Shown here: positions 42,290 through 51,660 of the stretch, piece after piece
Layout: every line of letters begins with the position of its first letter
How positions within the stretch are numbered: the stretch's first letter is position 1
From: an uncultured Lentisphaeria bacterium
GTDB lineage: Bacteria; Verrucomicrobiota; Lentisphaeria; Victivallales; UBA1829
Direction: 5' to 3'
DNA: 64,000 nucleotides
Assembly: GCA_905197955.1 (NCBI GenBank)
Contig: CAJKAR010000013.1
Span: forward strand, 1 to 64,000
Notes under the pieces: model-generated
The model's database searches: none
What the model was told of the DNA's origin: nothing
What the model saw: only the letters and a program-made list of their open reading frames with translations
Program-made: the position numbers and the translations under genes

Positions 42290-42907
42290 ATGAGCCTGAA
42301 CGAATGGCTGGTCATCACCATCGGCGCCATCCTTGTGAACAACATGGTACTGGCGAGAATCCTTGGAATCTGTCCGTTTCTCGGCGTTTCCAAAAAACTG
42401 TCAACGGCACTCGGGATGTCCGGCGCACTGATTTTCGTCATGACGCTTGCCTCGTTTGCCGCCTCGGTCCTCTACAACTGCCTGATCTCGGTCAAGCACA
42501 GCGTGCCCGCGCTGGGACTGCAGAATGTGGACATCAGCTTCACAAGAATTCTGCTGTTCATCGTTGTGATTGCCGCACTCGTGCAGCTTGTGGAGATCAT
42601 CATGCAGAAGTTCAGCCCGACTCTTTACGGAGCGCTCGGCATCTACCTGCCGCTGATCACAACCAACTGCTGCGTGCTGGGTGCCGCCGAACTCAACGTC
42701 AACGCGAACCGGACGGTGCTCGGCTCCACGGTGTTCGGACTCTGTTCGGGAATCGGTTTTTCGATCGCGGTCATTCTTTTTGCGAGCTTGCGCGAACGGC
42801 TGGAACTCTCCAAAATTCCGCGTCCTTTCCAGGGCGCTGCGATTGCGCTGATCACGGCGGGCATTCTCGCGATGGCCTTCATGGGCTTCTCCGGACTCGT
42901 CAAATAA
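42290..42907 (+). CDS. rnfA: Rnf complex subunit A
   Basis: The protein has 205 residues and six predicted membrane helices. Together with RnfE it forms the membrane core, which holds a [2Fe-2S] cluster between the two subunits. GAILVNNMVLARILGICPFL near the start and GIYLPLITTNCCVLGAAEL near the middle are the conserved half-membrane segments carrying the Cys residues (CPFLG and TNCCVLG). The Rnf complex couples ferredoxin oxidation by NAD+ to Na+ or H+ export. An AGGAG ribosome binding site precedes the start. It is the first gene of an rnfABCDGE operon; this order is that of gammaproteobacteria, unlike the rnfCDGEAB order of clostridia. Confidence 0.95.
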   Translation: MSLNEWLVITIGAILVNNMVLARILGICPFLGVSKKLSTALGMSGALIFVMTLASFAASVLYNCLISVKHSVPALGLQNVDISFTRILLFIVVIAALVQLVEIIMQKFSPTLYGALGIYLPLITTNCCVLGAAELNVNANRTVLGSTVFGLCSGIGFSIAVILFASLRERLELSKIPRPFQGAAIALITAGILAMAFMGFSGLVK

Positions 42908-42919
42908 GAAAGGATTGAA

Positions 42920-43762
42920 ATGGATACCATTATCTTATCGGTCATTGTAGTGGGAATCACGGGAATGGTGCTGGGAGCATTCATTGCCGTAGCCGCGAAG
43001 AAGTTTGCGGTGGAACTCGATCCCAGAATTGATGAAGTGGCAGGAATGCTCCCCGGAGCAAACTGCGGAGGATGCGGATTCGCCGGATGTTCCGATCTGG
43101 CAAAGAATATTGTCGAAGGCAAGGCGCCCGCCGGAAGATGCCCTGTCTGCACAGCGGAAACGGTGGAAAAGATCGCCGCTTTTCTCGGCCAGGCCGCGGA
43201 AAAGAAGGAGAAAATGGTTGCCGTGGTGCTTTGCAGCGGCACACTTTCCAATTCCAAAGTGGCAGCCGGCTATAACGGTGTGCTTGACTGCCGTTCCGCA
43301 AACATCATGAACGGAGGCGGAAAAGCCTGTCGGTTCGGATGCATCGGATTCGGAACCTGCGCCCGCACCTGCAAGTTCGGTGCTATTGAAGTGATCGACG
43401 GACTTGCCGTGGTGCATCCGGAACTCTGCGTCGGCTGCGGCCAGTGCGCGGAGGTCTGCCCGCGGAAAATGATCAAACTCGTACCGGCCTCAACCCAGGT
43501 ACATGTCTACTGCAACTCGCTGGAAAAACCGGTTCAGCGCCGGAAAAAATGCGCCGGAGCCTGTATCTCCTGCCGCAAATGCATCAAAGCCGAACCGGAA
43601 AAGATGTCCAGCCAGGGATTCATGGTGCGGGTCAATTATTCAAATGCGCCGGATGCGTCGATCGTGGAAAAGGCGCAGTGTCCTGCGAAATGTCTGCTTA
43701 CTCCCGAAGAACACCTCAAAGCTGTCCGGGATGGAATCAAAAAGAACGAAGGTGCGGCATGA
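42920..43762 (+). CDS. rnfB: Rnf complex subunit B, iron-sulfur protein
   Basis: The protein has 280 residues. One N-terminal membrane helix is followed by a CGGCGFAGC cluster-binding domain (near 50-75) and a chain of ferredoxin-like sites: CRFGCIGFGTCARTCKFG, CVGCGQCAEVCPRK and CAGACISCRKCIKAEPEK. It receives electrons from ferredoxin. In the last site the fourth Cys before Pro is replaced by Glu (KAEP in place of KxCP), so one [4Fe-4S] cluster may be missing or differently liganded. The rnfC start overlaps its stop by four bases. Confidence 0.93.
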   Translation: MDTIILSVIVVGITGMVLGAFIAVAAKKFAVELDPRIDEVAGMLPGANCGGCGFAGCSDLAKNIVEGKAPAGRCPVCTAETVEKIAAFLGQAAEKKEKMVAVVLCSGTLSNSKVAAGYNGVLDCRSANIMNGGGKACRFGCIGFGTCARTCKFGAIEVIDGLAVVHPELCVGCGQCAEVCPRKMIKLVPASTQVHVYCNSLEKPVQRRKKCAGACISCRKCIKAEPEKMSSQGFMVRVNYSNAPDASIVEKAQCPAKCLLTPEEHLKAVRDGIKKNEGAA

Positions 43763-45090
43763 ACTCAACACAGAAAGTCGTAAAGTTCCGCGGAGGCGTG
43801 CATCCGCGGGAAGGCAAGGAGCTCACGGCGTCCAAGGAACTGCGGATTGCGCCCCTGCTTGAAAAATACATTGTCCCGATCCGCCAGAGCATCGGCGCGC
43901 CGCCGACCCTCTGCGTCAAAAAGGGTGATACGGTCAAAAAAGGACAGCGCATTGCGGAACCAGGAGGATTTGTTTCGGTTCCCCTGCACTCCCCCACCAG
44001 CGGAACCGTCGGAGATGTGGTTGAAATCATCGGCGTAACCGGCGCGGCGGAACAGGCGGTCGAAATCATCGCCGACGGCAATGACGAATGGGGCGCCGGA
44101 CTCGATCCCATCCCGAACTGGGAAAATACCGACAGGGATCTTCTGAAAAAACGCATCCTCGATGCCGGAATCGTCGGCATGGGCGGAGCCGCGTTCCCGA
44201 CCCATGTCAAACTCTCTCCGCCGCCGGAAAAGAACATCGACACCCTCATCATCAACGGTGCCGAATGCGAACCGTTCCTGACGGCCGACCATCGTCTCAT
44301 GCTCGAAAAGGGCGAAGCCGCCCTGATCGGTGCTTCGATCGCCGCCAAGATCCTGAAGGTCAGCCGCATCTTCATCGGCATCGAGGAGAACAAGCCCGAT
44401 GCAATTCAGAAATTGACGGAACTGGCTCCGAAATATAAAATCAATGTGGTTCCCCTTCGTGTTCGCTATCCGCAGGGAGCGGAAAAGCAGCTGATCTACG
44501 CGCTGACCGGACGGAAAGTGCTGGAAGGCGGACTGCCGATGGATGTCGGCTGTGTCGTCATGAACATCGGAACCGCGACGGCCGTTCACAACGCGGTCGT
44601 ACTCGGTGAACCGCTGATCGAACGCATCACCACGGTGACGGGCAGTCCGGTTGCCGATCCGGCAAACTGGCTTTTCCGCATCGGAACGCCGATCAGCAAG
44701 GCTCTGGAACTCTGCGGAGGCGTGACAACGGCTCCCGCAAAGGTCATCATGGGCGGCCCGATGATGGGTTTTGCTCAGTCGAACATTGATGTGCCGATTA
44801 CGAAAAACTCCTCGGGCGTTCTGCTGATGGCTCCGGAGGAGGTGGAACAGTTCTCCGGAAATCCGTGCATCCGGTGCGGACGCTGTGTGGTGTCCTGTCC
44901 GATGAATCTGCTGATCCCGCAGCTGAGCGTGATGGTGGAGTCGGAAAAATTCGATCTGGCGGAACAGAACTATGTCATGGACTGCATGGAATGCGGAATC
45001 TGCGCATATGTCTGTCCGGCGAAACGTCCGCTGGTCCAGCACTTCCGCAGAGCCAAAGCTGAAATCCTCGCCAAACGGCGCAAAAAATAA
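43759..45090 (+). CDS. rnfC: Rnf complex subunit C, NADH-binding iron-sulfur protein
   Basis: The protein has 443 residues from the ATG at 43759 (ATGA overlap with rnfB). RnfC binds NADH and FMN, with GIVGMGGAAFPTHVKLSPP, NGAECEPFLTADHRLML and YPQGAEKQLIYALTGRKV as the conserved sites. Two [4Fe-4S] motifs follow at about 375-430, CIRCGRCVVSCP and CMECGICAYVCPAKRP. An N-terminal lipoyl-like segment (VKKGDTVKKGQRIAEPGG) is also typical. It is a peripheral cytoplasmic subunit. The length is near that of the clostridial forms and lacks the Ala-rich C-terminal extension of some proteobacterial RnfC. Confidence 0.95.
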   Translation: MNSTQKVVKFRGGVHPREGKELTASKELRIAPLLEKYIVPIRQSIGAPPTLCVKKGDTVKKGQRIAEPGGFVSVPLHSPTSGTVGDVVEIIGVTGAAEQAVEIIADGNDEWGAGLDPIPNWENTDRDLLKKRILDAGIVGMGGAAFPTHVKLSPPPEKNIDTLIINGAECEPFLTADHRLMLEKGEAALIGASIAAKILKVSRIFIGIEENKPDAIQKLTELAPKYKINVVPLRVRYPQGAEKQLIYALTGRKVLEGGLPMDVGCVVMNIGTATAVHNAVVLGEPLIERITTVTGSPVADPANWLFRIGTPISKALELCGGVTTAPAKVIMGGPMMGFAQSNIDVPITKNSSGVLLMAPEEVEQFSGNPCIRCGRCVVSCPMNLLIPQLSVMVESEKFDLAEQNYVMDCMECGICAYVCPAKRPLVQHFRRAKAEILAKRRKK

Positions 45091-45105
45091 TTAAGGTGTA
45101 AGAGA

Positions 45106-46149
45106 ATGAGTGAAGAAAACAATACGGTCAAACTGCCGGCGCCGGGGAGCCTCATTGTAAGTTCCTCTCCGCACCTGCATGAAAATTCAAGCATCTCGAA
45201 GATCATGCTTCAGGTTCTGCTGTGCCTTCTGCCGGCGGTGCTTGCGGCGATCTGGTTCTTCGGACTCCCCGCACTGAAGGTCATGGTCTACTGCGTGGCA
45301 TTCTGCATGCTGTTTGAATATCTCTGGTGCAGACTGATGAAACAGAAATCCACACTCCGTGACTACAGTGCGGCGGTGACAGGACTGATTCTGGCTCTGA
45401 ACATTTCAGCCCATTCGCAGTGGTGGCTCTGCATGGTCGGCTCGTTTGTGGCGATCATCATTGCCAAGCAGGTGTTCGGCGGACTCGGACAGAATCCGTT
45501 CAATCCGGCGGCGGTGGGACGAGTCGCTCTGCTGGTCGGATTCACGGGCCCGATGACAACCCAGTGGGTCACTCCGACTCCCGGAGCGTTTGTCGGAGCC
45601 ATTGATGCAACCACAACGGCAACCCCGCTGACCCTCGCCAAAGGCTGCGTCGGAAACGTCGACCAGATGGCGGCTCTGGAAACGGTGGACCATTACTGGA
45701 ACTATTTTCTCGGCAATATGGGGGGATCTCTTGGTGAGACCTCCGCGCTGGCGATTCTGATCGGCGCGGTCGGGCTGTTCGCCTTCCGCCTGATCAAGTG
45801 GGAAATCCCGGTGGCGATTCTCGGAACGATGGCAGTCTTCACCTGGATCGTCCATGTAACCTCCCCGGCGACAACGCCGGGACCGCTCTTCCACCTTCTC
45901 ACCGGAGGAGCAATGATCGGCGCGTTCTTCATGGCGACCGATATGGTGACCTCGCCCATGACGCGGCGCGGATGCCTGCTCTTCGGCGCAGGAATCGGAA
46001 TTATCACCTGCGTCATCCGCATCTGGGGCGGGTTCCCGGAAGGAATGAGTTTTGCGATCGTCATCATGAACGCCCTGGTGCCGCTGATCGACCGCTTCTG
46101 TTTCAAACGTCCGTTCGGATGGACACACGCTTCCGGAGGTGCAAGATGA
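45106..46149 (+). CDS. rnfD: Rnf complex subunit D, membrane flavoprotein
   Basis: The protein has 347 residues with about nine membrane helices and is related to NqrB. The covalent FMN-Thr site is expected in the periplasmic loop reading AIDATTTATPLTLAKG (near 165-180), where the TATPLT segment matches the family. FGGLGQNPFNPAAVGRVALL and MATDMVTSPMTRRGCLLFG are other conserved signatures. It carries electrons across the membrane and forms part of the ion channel. Its stop overlaps rnfG by four bases. Confidence 0.95.
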   Translation: MSEENNTVKLPAPGSLIVSSSPHLHENSSISKIMLQVLLCLLPAVLAAIWFFGLPALKVMVYCVAFCMLFEYLWCRLMKQKSTLRDYSAAVTGLILALNISAHSQWWLCMVGSFVAIIIAKQVFGGLGQNPFNPAAVGRVALLVGFTGPMTTQWVTPTPGAFVGAIDATTTATPLTLAKGCVGNVDQMAALETVDHYWNYFLGNMGGSLGETSALAILIGAVGLFAFRLIKWEIPVAILGTMAVFTWIVHVTSPATTPGPLFHLLTGGAMIGAFFMATDMVTSPMTRRGCLLFGAGIGIITCVIRIWGGFPEGMSFAIVIMNALVPLIDRFCFKRPFGWTHASGGAR

Positions 46150-46823
46150 GTGCTCCGAAAAAAATCAGTATTGTATATCTGGCCTTTTTTCTCTGCGTGA
46201 TCTGCGCGGTTGCAACCGCGGCGCTCGCGTTTGTCGCCAATACGACGGCGGCGCCGATCGCCAAAGCAAAAGAGGCGAAAGTCTTCAACGGGCTGAAAAC
46301 GGTTCTTCCCGCTTTCGACAACGACCTCGTGAAAACTAAAAAGACCTACAAGAGCGCCAACGGTGCCAATGTCGATATCTACACCGCAAAGAAAAACGGC
46401 AAGGTGGTCGGCTACGCGGCACAGGCGTTCGTCACAACCGGATACGGAGGAAGAGTCGAAGGACTCATCGGACTCTCTCCCGAAGGGAAAATCACAAACT
46501 ACATCATCTCCTCGCACAGTGAAACGCCGGGACTCGGAACCCGCGTCACCGATCGCAAGGAGACTAAAACCATCTTCAATCTCGGCAGAAAAAAGGATGA
46601 CTCCAAACTGCCGCCGAATGCTATTCTCGACCAGTATGTCGGCCACTCTCTCGCCAAAGGCGATTCCTGGAAGGCTCGTCCGTGGGCTCTGAAAAAGAAC
46701 GGCGGCGAAGCGGAACACATCACCGGCGCAACGATCAGTTCGAACGCCGCCTGCGGCATCGCCTGGGAGGCAGTCTCCGCATTCGACAAAAACAAAGCTG
46801 AAATTCTGAAGGGAGGGAAATAA
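46146..46823 (+). CDS. rnfG: Rnf complex subunit G, periplasmic flavoprotein
   Basis: The protein has 225 residues from the ATG at 46146, overlapping rnfD by four bases. One N-terminal membrane helix (ISIVYLAFFLCVICAVATAA) is followed by a FMN-binding domain facing outward. The covalent FMN attachment motif is ITGATISSNAAC near residue 195 (S/T-G-A-T-x-S). GYGGRVEGLIGLSPEGKI and HSETPGLG are family signatures. Flavinylation requires ApbE, which is not in the window. Confidence 0.95.
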   Translation: MSAPKKISIVYLAFFLCVICAVATAALAFVANTTAAPIAKAKEAKVFNGLKTVLPAFDNDLVKTKKTYKSANGANVDIYTAKKNGKVVGYAAQAFVTTGYGGRVEGLIGLSPEGKITNYIISSHSETPGLGTRVTDRKETKTIFNLGRKKDDSKLPPNAILDQYVGHSLAKGDSWKARPWALKKNGGEAEHITGATISSNAACGIAWEAVSAFDKNKAEILKGGK

Positions 46824-46825
46824 CC

Positions 46826-47497
46826 ATGTGGAAGGATTTCATCAACGGCATCTGGAAGGAGAACCCCGTTCTGGTTCTCATGCTCGGAATGTGCCCGACA
46901 TTGGCAACCACATCCAACGCGCCGAATGCGCTCGGAATGGGACTCGCCACAACGTTTGTGCTGGCATGCAGCAACGTCGTAATTTCGGCGATCCGCAGCA
47001 TCGTCCCGGCCAAGATCCGTATTCCCTGCTACATCGTGGTCATCGCCACGTTCGTGACGATTGTCGATCTGCTGATGCAGGCGTATGCACCGTCGTCGAT
47101 CTATGATGCGCTCGGAATCTTCATTCCGCTGATCGTGGTCAACTGCATCGTGCTCGGCCGCGCGGAAGCGTTCGCATCGAAGCACGGAATCTTCCGCTCC
47201 CTGCTCGACGGACTCGGCATGGGCTGTGGATTCACGCTGGCGCTGGTGATGCTCGGACTCGCCCGCGAGTTCTGCACCGGAGGAACCCTCTTCCAGATCA
47301 AGGTCATCACTCCGTGGACTGTTGATTTCAACCTGATGAGCATGGCTCCGGGCGGATTCATCATGCTCGGCATGTTCCTCGCGGGAATGAACATCTACAA
47401 CAAGCGCAAGGCCGAAAAAGAAGGCCGAAAATGCGATCCCCCGATGGATATGGATTGCAGACACTGCAACATCTGTACCATCGAACGCGAAAAATAA
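46826..47497 (+). CDS. rnfE: Rnf complex subunit E
   Basis: The protein has 223 residues with six membrane helices and is a homologue of RnfA. Conserved segments are NPVLVLMLGMCPTLATT and LGIFIPLIVVNCIVLGRAEA, including the Cys residues near each pseudo-repeat. The C-terminal cytoplasmic tail is unusual: CDPPMDMDCRHCNIC, four Cys spaced 8, 2 and 2 residues apart, which could bind a metal or an extra cluster. It is the last gene of the operon, followed after 6 bases by the terminator. Confidence 0.94.
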   Translation: MWKDFINGIWKENPVLVLMLGMCPTLATTSNAPNALGMGLATTFVLACSNVVISAIRSIVPAKIRIPCYIVVIATFVTIVDLLMQAYAPSSIYDALGIFIPLIVVNCIVLGRAEAFASKHGIFRSLLDGLGMGCGFTLALVMLGLAREFCTGGTLFQIKVITPWTVDFNLMSMAPGGFIMLGMFLAGMNIYNKRKAEKEGRKCDPPMDMDCRHCNICTIEREK

Positions 47498-47503
47498 GCG
47501 TAC

Positions 47504-47537
47504 AGGACCGGGCAGGAAAGCCCGGTCCTTTTCTTTC
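47504..47537 (+). terminator. rnf operon terminator
   Basis: A 10-base stem, AGGACCGGGC with GCCCGGTCCT, has a 6-base loop and then TTTTCTTTCT. It ends just before the ribosome binding site of the next gene. Confidence 0.85.
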
Positions 47538-47554
47538 TCAGGAGGATCTGCCCG

Positions 47555-49453
47555 ATGAAAAAGTGTTTCCGTTTTCTGTTGCTGATTCCGCTGGCGGCGA
47601 TGCTGTCGGGATGTTTTTATGCACGCGAAATCGGGATCTCCGAAGCGTCGGAATCGGAGGCGAGAGAATACTACGGCATCTCGGGTTCCACCTCGGAAGG
47701 GCTCTCCTTCGAATCGCGAAACTATCTGCAGAGCAATCTGCTGATGCCGCTCTGCCGGACCAGTCCGGATGAACTGATCCGGCTGCTCTCGGAAGAGTTC
47801 CAGAAAACAGGAAACCGGGAGATCCTCGGTACAAAGGCCGATGTCTGCTACAACTGCGCCGTCGAAACCGATGACCCCGACTCCGCAAACCGCTATTATC
47901 TTGCCGCCGCATACGCCTATTACACTCTCCTGTTCGACCGGAATTTCCGGAAGGCGGAAGAATCCGGACGTTTCGATCCGCTCGTGATCCGCGCGGCCAT
48001 CCGCTACAATGCTGCCACCGGACAGATCTTCAAATATCTGAAATCACGGGGTCTGCTGGAAAAAAAGGCCTTTCATCTGCCGTCCGCCGACGGGGACACC
48101 ATCTCGTTCCCGGCCTTTCCTGTCTCCGAACTGCCAAAGCTCAGGGACGGATATGAGGATTTTCTTCTCTGTTCCGATTTCAAGACGGAAAAACTGACTC
48201 ATTTCTCGTACCGCTTCGGAATCGGTGCTCCTCTGATTGCCGTCACACGGGATGCCTCAGGCAGTGACAAAACACTCAAACTGGCAAAGGATCTGGCGCT
48301 TTCCGCCACCTGCGTCCTGCGCTTCCATACCGGAAAAAACGGAGAACGCACCGCAACCATCGAATTCCACGACACAGTAAAAAGCGATTCCCTGCGCATC
48401 CTCGGAGAACCGGTACCGCTGACTCAGGATTTCTCCACGCCGATCGCTTATTTCGTCAACCATCGCGACGACCTGAATCTGCTTACCTACATGCTGAATC
48501 CCGATCACGACAGCTTCAGCGGACTTTATGCGATGTCGCCTTACGATCCGGACAAAATCCCCGTCATTTTCGTCCACGGCCTGATGTCGAGTCCGCAGAC
48601 CTGGATTCAAATGATCAATACCCTCTCAAGCGATCCCGGAATCCGAAGCCATTATCAGTTCTGGTTTTACACCTACTCCAGCGGCAATCCGGTGCTTGTT
48701 TCCGCGGAGAAAATGCGCGAGGCGGTCGATGCCGTCTGGAAACAGTACGGACGGAACAGGAATTTCAATCGGATGGTCATCGTCGGTCACAGCATGGGCG
48801 GACTGCTGGCAAAGACCTTCGCTCTCGATTCGGGAGATGCTCTCCTGACAAAGCTGATCGGACGGGAGTGGAGCGAAGTCAAACAGGGACTGCGGCCGGA
48901 AGAAATTCAGCAGATGGAAAAACTTGCCGTCTTTCATCAGCGGGAATATGTCTCGCGAATCGTCTTCATGGCGGTTCCCCACAAGGGGTCGGAAATGGCC
49001 GACTGGAGCATCGCCCGCTGGGGAGCTTCCCTGATTTCACTACCAGTCAAAATGGTCCGGAACGCCGCCGCCCTTGCCGCTAAACTGATCCCGGGCGGAA
49101 ATGCAGAGGAAATCACAAAGAAACATCTCCAGACCGGAATCGACAATCTCAGTCCGGATAATCCCGTGATGAAAGGTCTCGCCGAAATGCCGCTCTCCAA
49201 ACGGATCGTCTACCATTCCATCATCGGCAACAATCGGAAAGCCGGAGTACCGGGCGGAACCGACGGCGTCGTGAAATACGAAAGCTCTCATCTCGATCAG
49301 GCCGAAAGCGAACGGATCGTCAAAAGCGGACACAGCGTCCAGACCAATCCGGAAACCATCCGCGAACTCGTCCGCATCCTGAATGAACATCTTGCGCAAA
49401 AAACGCCCTCCTCTCCGGATTCCGCCGCAAGCCGGCACACTTCCGAGAACTGA
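47555..49453 (+). CDS. Lipoprotein alpha/beta hydrolase (lipase-like)
   Basis: The protein has 632 residues. The N-terminus is a lipoprotein signal ending in the lipobox MLSGC (Cys20), so the protein is anchored in a membrane. An N-terminal region of about 300 residues, which I do not recognise, is followed by an alpha/beta hydrolase. Visible features are IPVIFVHGLMSSPQTWIQMI (oxyanion His-Gly), the nucleophile Ser in IVGHSMGGLLAKT (near 413), FMAVPHKGSEMAD, and a late His in SGHSVQTNPE. It probably cleaves a lipid or other ester at the cell envelope. GGAGG precedes the start. Confidence 0.8.
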   Translation: MKKCFRFLLLIPLAAMLSGCFYAREIGISEASESEAREYYGISGSTSEGLSFESRNYLQSNLLMPLCRTSPDELIRLLSEEFQKTGNREILGTKADVCYNCAVETDDPDSANRYYLAAAYAYYTLLFDRNFRKAEESGRFDPLVIRAAIRYNAATGQIFKYLKSRGLLEKKAFHLPSADGDTISFPAFPVSELPKLRDGYEDFLLCSDFKTEKLTHFSYRFGIGAPLIAVTRDASGSDKTLKLAKDLALSATCVLRFHTGKNGERTATIEFHDTVKSDSLRILGEPVPLTQDFSTPIAYFVNHRDDLNLLTYMLNPDHDSFSGLYAMSPYDPDKIPVIFVHGLMSSPQTWIQMINTLSSDPGIRSHYQFWFYTYSSGNPVLVSAEKMREAVDAVWKQYGRNRNFNRMVIVGHSMGGLLAKTFALDSGDALLTKLIGREWSEVKQGLRPEEIQQMEKLAVFHQREYVSRIVFMAVPHKGSEMADWSIARWGASLISLPVKMVRNAAALAAKLIPGGNAEEITKKHLQTGIDNLSPDNPVMKGLAEMPLSKRIVYHSIIGNNRKAGVPGGTDGVVKYESSHLDQAESERIVKSGHSVQTNPETIRELVRILNEHLAQKTPSSPDSAASRHTSEN

Positions 49454-49555
49454 GCGGGAGATTTTAACGATTTTTCTTGATTTTTCCGTTTTCCGGAGTA
49501 CTTTTATAGTGGTACTGATTTGGAATCACCAATAAAATACGAAGGATCATCAATT

Positions 49556-51556
49556 ATGTATAAACTCCGTTTTCGACAGGTTCACCTTGACTTCCATACC
49601 TCTCCGGATATTCCCGAGATCGGTGTCAAATTCGACAAGAAGCAGTGGCAGGACCGCCTGAAAAAAGCACATGTCAATTCCATCACCTGCTTCTCTTCCT
49701 GTCACCACGGAATGAGCTATCATCCGACCAAGGTCGGCATGATGCACCCCAATCTCAAATTCAATCTGCTTCGCGCCCAGATGGACGCAAGCAAGGAGAT
49801 CAATGTCAACGTTCCGGTCTACATGACCGCCGGAGTCAACAACTACGCAGCCGCAATTCATCCCGAATGGCGCGAAATCAACAGCGACGGCACCTATGCA
49901 GGATGGGTGAAGAGCCCTCTCAAACCCGGTTTCATGAAGATGTGCTTCAATACGCCGTACCTGGATTATCTCTGCGACATGATCCGGGAGACGGTCTCCA
50001 TGTTCCCGGAAGCCAACGGAATCTTCCTTGACATCATCTCGCAGGGTCCCTGCTGCTGTCCGTGGTGCCTCAAAAGCATGTACCGCGAAGGATTTGATCC
50101 TCAGCTGGAAGCCGATCGCATCGCACATGCACGTAAAGTCCTGCTGAACTACTACAAACGAACCTTCGAAGCGGTTCGCAGCGTCGATCCGAAAATGCCG
50201 ATCTTCCATAACAGCGGAGACATCCGCATCGGAGATCACGAGATTCTCCCCTACTTCAGCCATCTGGAACTCGAATCCCTCCCGACCGGAGGCTGGGGAT
50301 ACGATCATTACCCGATGTCCGCAGCCTACAGCCGAAATCTCGGACTCGATTTCCTCGGCATGACCGGAAAATTCCACAAAACCTGGGGCGAATTCGGCGG
50401 ATTCAAACATCCCAACGCTCTCCGCTATGAGTGCGCGGCGATGATTGCAAACAATTCCAAATGCAGCGTCGGAGATCAGCTGCATCCTTCCGGGGAACTC
50501 GATGAGAGCACCTATGAAATCATCGGAGAAGCCTACTCGCATGTCGAGCAGTGCGAACCCTGGTGCACAGATGCGGAAAGCGCCGCGGAAATCGCCGTGG
50601 TCGCAGATGAAAATACCGAGCACAAACAGAACAGCAATGTCGGGGCATCCCGTCTTCTGCTGGAACTCCATCTGCCGTTTGATTTCGTCGACTCCGGAAT
50701 GGAATTCGGCAAATACAAATGCCTCGTCGTGGCGGATGAGACGGAACTCACAGAAACGCTTCAGCTGAAACTGAAAATGTTCCTTTCCAACGGCGGAAAA
50801 GTCGTTTTCGCCGGCGACAGTCTCTTCGACAAGGAAACTGGAAAACCGGTCTTCGACATCGGTGCGGAATTCGGCGCGCGTTCTCCCTTCTGTCCCGATT
50901 TCGTCAAATGCGCGGACGATATGGTCTCATTCGTCAAAACGCCGTTTGTCATGCGGATGCCCTCGCGCAGAATGAAAGTCACAACCGGGCACTCCCTCGG
51001 AAAAGTCTACGATCCGTATTTCAACCGTGACGTCCGCCATTTCTGCTCGCATCAGTACACCCCGTATGAGACAACGCCATCCGGATATGATGCCGCAGTC
51101 ATCAGCGGAAACATTCTGTACTTTGCTCATCCGGTCTTCTCGCTCTACCGCGCAACCGGTGCAGTTGTGCTTCAGAAATATGTCGAAAAGGCTCTGGAAC
51201 TCTTCCTCGGAGACAGCAGACAGGTCATCTCGGAAAACTTCCCCTCAACCGGACGTGTCACCCTCATGCATCAGCCTGCGGAAAAACGCCATATCCTGCA
51301 TGTCCTCTACGCGAACACCATTCTCCGAGGCGGTGACCAGGAACTCATCAACTTCCAGCACGATGCTACACCGACGGAAGTCATCGAAGAGCTCCTCCCG
51401 CTTCGCAATGTTTCGTTCACCGTCCGCGTGCCGGGACCGGTGACTTCCGTCACCCGCGAACCGGAAGGAACACCCATCCCGTTCGAATATCAGGATGGAA
51501 AACTCCGCTTCTCCATCGACGAATTCACCTGCCACACCATGGTCGTGATTCGCTGA
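49556..51556 (+). CDS. TIM-barrel glycosidase-like protein of the GH151/GHL6 type
   Basis: The protein has 666 residues from the ATG at 49556 with GAAGGAT upstream. The barrel starts LRFRQVHLDFHTSPDIPEIG and has VNSITCFSSCHHGMSYHPT, PVYMTAGVNN, ANGIFLDIISQGPCCCPWCL (an Asp and a Cys cluster) and EIGEAYSHVEQCEPW. A beta-galactosidase-trimerisation-like domain with VVADETELTETLQLKLKMFL and GKVVFAGDS follows, then a C-terminal beta-sandwich. This architecture fits the putative glycosidases called GHL6 and the GH151 alpha-L-fucosidase group; I cannot separate the two by eye. No signal peptide is present, so it is cytoplasmic. It is the third possible fucosidase of the window. It stands alone, ahead of a hairpin terminator. 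Confidence 0.62.
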   Translation: MYKLRFRQVHLDFHTSPDIPEIGVKFDKKQWQDRLKKAHVNSITCFSSCHHGMSYHPTKVGMMHPNLKFNLLRAQMDASKEINVNVPVYMTAGVNNYAAAIHPEWREINSDGTYAGWVKSPLKPGFMKMCFNTPYLDYLCDMIRETVSMFPEANGIFLDIISQGPCCCPWCLKSMYREGFDPQLEADRIAHARKVLLNYYKRTFEAVRSVDPKMPIFHNSGDIRIGDHEILPYFSHLELESLPTGGWGYDHYPMSAAYSRNLGLDFLGMTGKFHKTWGEFGGFKHPNALRYECAAMIANNSKCSVGDQLHPSGELDESTYEIIGEAYSHVEQCEPWCTDAESAAEIAVVADENTEHKQNSNVGASRLLLELHLPFDFVDSGMEFGKYKCLVVADETELTETLQLKLKMFLSNGGKVVFAGDSLFDKETGKPVFDIGAEFGARSPFCPDFVKCADDMVSFVKTPFVMRMPSRRMKVTTGHSLGKVYDPYFNRDVRHFCSHQYTPYETTPSGYDAAVISGNILYFAHPVFSLYRATGAVVLQKYVEKALELFLGDSRQVISENFPSTGRVTLMHQPAEKRHILHVLYANTILRGGDQELINFQHDATPTEVIEELLPLRNVSFTVRVPGPVTSVTREPEGTPIPFEYQDGKLRFSIDEFTCHTMVVIR

Positions 51557-51613
51557 CCGGTACACAGCCAGGGGATAATTTAATCTCCCCTGATTCCAAA
51601 TTCCGGCAAAACG

Positions 51614-51660
51614 GCTCTCTGATTCCGCTGACAACGTGGAGTCAGAGAGCTTTTCTTTCC
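51614..51660 (+). terminator. Terminator after the GH151/GHL6-like gene
   Basis: A 9-base stem, GCTCTCTGA with TCAGAGAGC, has a 19-base loop and then TTTTCTTTCC. Confidence 0.8.
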
